From positions 1-15,767 of the forward strand of contig JADLDQ010000138.1 of assembly GCA_020846575.1 (NCBI GenBank): a stretch of DNA of 15,767 bases, read 5' to 3'. Position 1 is the stretch's first letter; each line of letters starts with the position of its first letter. The notes below the pieces were generated by a model, which saw only the letters and a program-made list of their open reading frames with translations, made no database searches and was not told the origin of the DNA. The position numbers and the translations under genes were made by a program. Of this stretch, positions 13,964-15,767 are shown in pieces. The DNA is from Burkholderiales bacterium. Lineage in GTDB: Bacteria; Pseudomonadota; Gammaproteobacteria; Burkholderiales; SG8-39.

Positions 13964-13992
13964 TTGACATGCTATCGCTATAGTGACATAGT
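13964..13992 (+). promoter_or_regulatory. Transposase promoter, sigma70-like, probably leaderless
   Basis: A perfect -35 hexamer TTGACA (13964-13969) is followed by 17 bases and CATAGT (13987-13992, four of six consensus). Six bases separate the -10 box from the ATG at 13999, so the predicted first base is at or next to the start codon, and there is no Shine-Dalgarno. Alternatively, TATAGT (13979-13984) is a better -10 by sequence but is only nine bases from TTGACA. Confidence 0.6.
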
Positions 13993-13995
13993 GAC
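13980..13995 (+). repeat. 8-bp tandem repeat overlapping the transposase -10 box
   Basis: ATAGTGAC is repeated exactly twice (13980-13987 and 13988-13995), followed by AGT and the ATG. The second copy covers most of the -10 hexamer, an operator-like position where a bound protein would block initiation. Confidence 0.7.
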
Positions 13996-13998
13996 AGT

Positions 13999-15753
13999 AT
14001 GTCAAGTAAGTCTCCTGAAGAGATAACTGACAGCACGCTCAAGCGGGTCTTCCTCGAACCCGCCAACCCCACCCACCGCCGCTACGAAGCCCTGCGCGCA
14101 TATTTCGTCGACGCGCACCCCTCGGCCCAGGTCGCCGCGCGCTTTGGCTACACCCCGGGAAGCTTTCGGGTGCTGTGCCACGAGTTTCGGCGCGACCCGC
14201 ACCGCCCATTTTTCCTGCCCGTGCTCAAGGGTGCGCAGGCCTCCCCCAAGCGCGACGCCACGCGCGAGCGGGTCATCGAGTTACGCAAGCAGAACCTGTC
14301 GATTTACGACATCAGCCGCCTGCTTCAGGAGCAAGGCCGACGCTTGAGCCCGGCCGCGGTGGCGCGCTTGCTCCAGCAGGCCGGCTTCGCCAAGCTACCG
14401 CGCCGCGCCGATGAGGAGCGTCCGGCAACCGTCAGAGCCGAGGCGGCCGCGCCGGCCAATGTGCGGCAGTTGGACTTGTCGCCGCGCCAATTTCGCACCC
14501 AGTTCGGCGGTCTGTTCTTGTTCGTGCCGTACTTGGTGCAGATTCCTCTGGAGCGCATGCTGGAGCGATCGAGCTTTCCAGGCACGCGCCAGGTCCCGGC
14601 CGCCCAGGCGATGCGATCGCTTCTGGCGCTGAAGCTCTTTGGCAAGGCTCGCCACAGTCACGTCATGAGCTCGGTGTTCGACGAGGGGCTGGCCTTGTTC
14701 GCGGGGCTCAATGTGCCGCCCAAGCGCGCTTTCCTCACCCAGTACAGCTGCCGCATCCCCCCACAGGCCTACCCCCAGTTGATGAATCGCTGGTTTGACG
14801 CGATGCAGCACTTGGGTCTGCGATATGGCGTGTCGTTTGACGTGGACTTTCACACCATCCCGTTTCACGGCGAGGATGCGCTGCTTCAGAAGCATTACGT
14901 TTCCAAGCGCAGCCGCCGGCAAAAGGGTGTGCTCGCGTTCCTCGCCCAGGATGCCGGCAAGCGCGTGTTCTGCTATGCCAATGCTGCACTGCGTAAAGAA
15001 CAACAAAACGATGAAATCCTGCGCTTCTTGGACTACTGGAAGCAGCGCACCGGACACCTACCCGAGGAATTGGTTTTCGACTCCAAGCTCACCACCTATG
15101 CGAACTTGAATCGCATCAACGAGCAGGGGGTGCAGTTCATCACGCTGCGCCGGCGTGACCCCAAACTGCTCGAGCAGATTCGCGCGCTACCGGCCTCAGC
15201 CTGGCGACGCATCGAGCTGGAGAACATTGCGCGCGCCTACCGTACCCCGCGCATCTGGGACCAGCGCATCACGCTGCGCGACTATGCCGGACCGATCCGC
15301 CAGATTGCGCTCACCGATCTGGGCCATGAGGAGCCCACCTTCGTGCTGACCAACCAGCTGCAGCGCTCGGCTGTCAGCCTGATGGGCCGCTACGCGCAGC
15401 GCATGATCATCGAAAACGGCATCGCCGATGGGGTGGATTTCTTTCACATGGATGCCCTGTCCTCCGCAGTGGCCATGAAGGTCAGCTGCGATCTGCAGCT
15501 CACGTTGATGGCCAGCTCTCTGTACCGTGTGTTGGGTGAGCAAATCGGCAACGGCTACGCCACGGCCAAGTCCCGGCACATCTTCCGCGACTTCATCGAC
15601 GCGGTGGCACACGTGATGATTACCGAGCGCGATATTCAGGTTAGTTTCCAGAAACGAGCCCACAATCCCCTGCTGATGGCCGCCGGATTCGCACAGCTTC
15701 AGCCGCGCATCCCATGGCTGGGAAACAAGCGCTTGCAGCTGATCTTCGGCTAG
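13999..15753 (+). CDS. DDE transposase, IS4/IS1634-like, with two N-terminal HTH regions
   Basis: A 584-residue protein. A first helix-turn-helix-like region lies at about 28-65 (AYFVDAHPSAQVAARFGYTP) and a second at about 85-135 (IYDISRLLQEQG, LSPAAVARLLQQAGF). The catalytic core has the pattern of RNase H-fold DDE enzymes: a first acidic pair in SFDVDFHTIPFHGE (D281/D283), a second acid D361 in ELVFDSKLTTYANLNRIN, and a glutamate E472 in YAQRMIIENGI. The last resembles the Y-x2-R-x3-E part of the IS4 superfamily signature, but the expected downstream lysine is not obvious. The frame is intact from ATG to TAG, so it may be active. The family is inferred from motif layout. The ATG lacks a Shine-Dalgarno and sits directly after its promoter. 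Confidence 0.8.
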   Translation: MSSKSPEEITDSTLKRVFLEPANPTHRRYEALRAYFVDAHPSAQVAARFGYTPGSFRVLCHEFRRDPHRPFFLPVLKGAQASPKRDATRERVIELRKQNLSIYDISRLLQEQGRRLSPAAVARLLQQAGFAKLPRRADEERPATVRAEAAAPANVRQLDLSPRQFRTQFGGLFLFVPYLVQIPLERMLERSSFPGTRQVPAAQAMRSLLALKLFGKARHSHVMSSVFDEGLALFAGLNVPPKRAFLTQYSCRIPPQAYPQLMNRWFDAMQHLGLRYGVSFDVDFHTIPFHGEDALLQKHYVSKRSRRQKGVLAFLAQDAGKRVFCYANAALRKEQQNDEILRFLDYWKQRTGHLPEELVFDSKLTTYANLNRINEQGVQFITLRRRDPKLLEQIRALPASAWRRIELENIARAYRTPRIWDQRITLRDYAGPIRQIALTDLGHEEPTFVLTNQLQRSAVSLMGRYAQRMIIENGIADGVDFFHMDALSSAVAMKVSCDLQLTLMASSLYRVLGEQIGNGYATAKSRHIFRDFIDAVAHVMITERDIQVSFQKRAHNPLLMAAGFAQLQPRIPWLGNKRLQLIFG

Positions 15754-15767
15754 CCGTAGCGTCTACA

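Larger units (their letters stand above)
13589..13998. other. Gene-free region between rlmD and the transposase
   Basis: About 410 bases without a credible gene or recognisable tRNA on either strand. The first 145 bases are as GC-rich as the host genes and hold a hairpin with a minus-strand T-tract. From about 13735 the composition drops and AT-rich motifs appear (GATTAACG, GTTAGTTAATAGG, GCTATTA). The right part carries short direct and inverted repeats and the transposase promoter. The change in composition suggests the left edge of the insertion lies roughly between 13700 and 13850. Confidence 0.6.
13710..15767 (+). mobile_element. Insertion sequence (or remnant) carrying a DDE transposase; right end not seen
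   Basis: A single transposase gene with its own promoter lies downstream of a conserved operon, in sequence of lower GC than the host. Boundaries are not established. The left coordinate given is the first copy of CGGCTAGCC (13710-13718), whose palindromic core recurs across the transposase stop (15747-15755) and could belong to terminal repeats. No target-site duplication is visible and the window ends at 15767, so this limit is tentative. No second gene and no passenger gene are present. Confidence 0.45.

Noticed and set aside
13979..13984. TATAGT as the transposase -10 box
   Set aside because: It is only nine bases from TTGACA and has no -35 at normal spacing; CATAGT at 17 bp fits better.
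13589..13998. tRNA or attachment site downstream of rlmD
   Set aside because: No T-loop GTTCRA-type sequence or cloverleaf pairing could be found on either strand.
13851..14072. 73-codon minus-strand open frame over the transposase start
   Set aside because: It covers the transposase promoter and N-terminus in antisense, has no family resemblance and no ribosome site seen; it is not a convincing source for the orphan terminator.
13832..15767. GTAGA...CGCTA (13832-13845) as the inverted partner of the right-hand CGTAGCGTCTACA
   Set aside because: The match requires a 4-base insertion and does not continue; the element's right end may lie outside the window.

Overview
The window looks like a high-GC betaproteobacterial chromosome segment. 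All genes lie on the + strand. The order pheA-hisC-tyrA-aroA-cmk-rpsA-ihfB-lapA-lapB-rfaE1-hldD-cysM, a heptose kinase without its fused nucleotidyltransferase half, and strongly GC-biased third codon positions all fit Betaproteobacteria. This is judged from gene content and order, so genus and species cannot be given.

Layout. (1) Positions 2-3528: end of pheA, then hisC, tyrA and aroA, an aromatic amino acid block covering chorismate/prephenate and aminotransferase steps. The genes are tightly packed, and tyrA and aroA share one reading frame with a single stop between them. (2) Positions 3579-6522: cmk, rpsA and ihfB (CMP kinase, ribosomal protein S1, IHF beta). A good sigma70-like promoter lies inside the cmk coding sequence and a short intrinsic terminator follows ihfB. 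(3) Positions 6831-10444: lapA, lapB, rfaE1 and hldD, an envelope block in which LapA/LapB control LPS synthesis through LpxC turnover and RfaE1/HldD make ADP-heptose for the LPS inner core. Two non-coding gaps here carry short GC-rich tandem repeats. (4) Positions 10492-13588: cysM, a PolB-like DEDDy 3'-5' exonuclease and rlmD (23S rRNA m5U1939 methyltransferase). (5) Positions 13589-15767: a gene-free stretch of about 410 bases whose base composition falls towards the right, then a 584-residue DDE-type transposase that ends 14 bases before the window does. This is an insertion sequence or its remnant, inserted just after the rlmD operon.

Most of the window is conserved housekeeping sequence, and I see no undescribed multi-gene system. 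The points most worth a second look are the tyrA/aroA one-stop arrangement, the promoter inside cmk, the orphan minus-strand terminator left of the transposase, and the transposase start region. That region has a TTGACA-N17-CATAGT promoter ending six bases before the ATG, no ribosome binding site, and an 8-bp tandem repeat across the -10 box, which suggests a leaderless and possibly self-regulated transposase.
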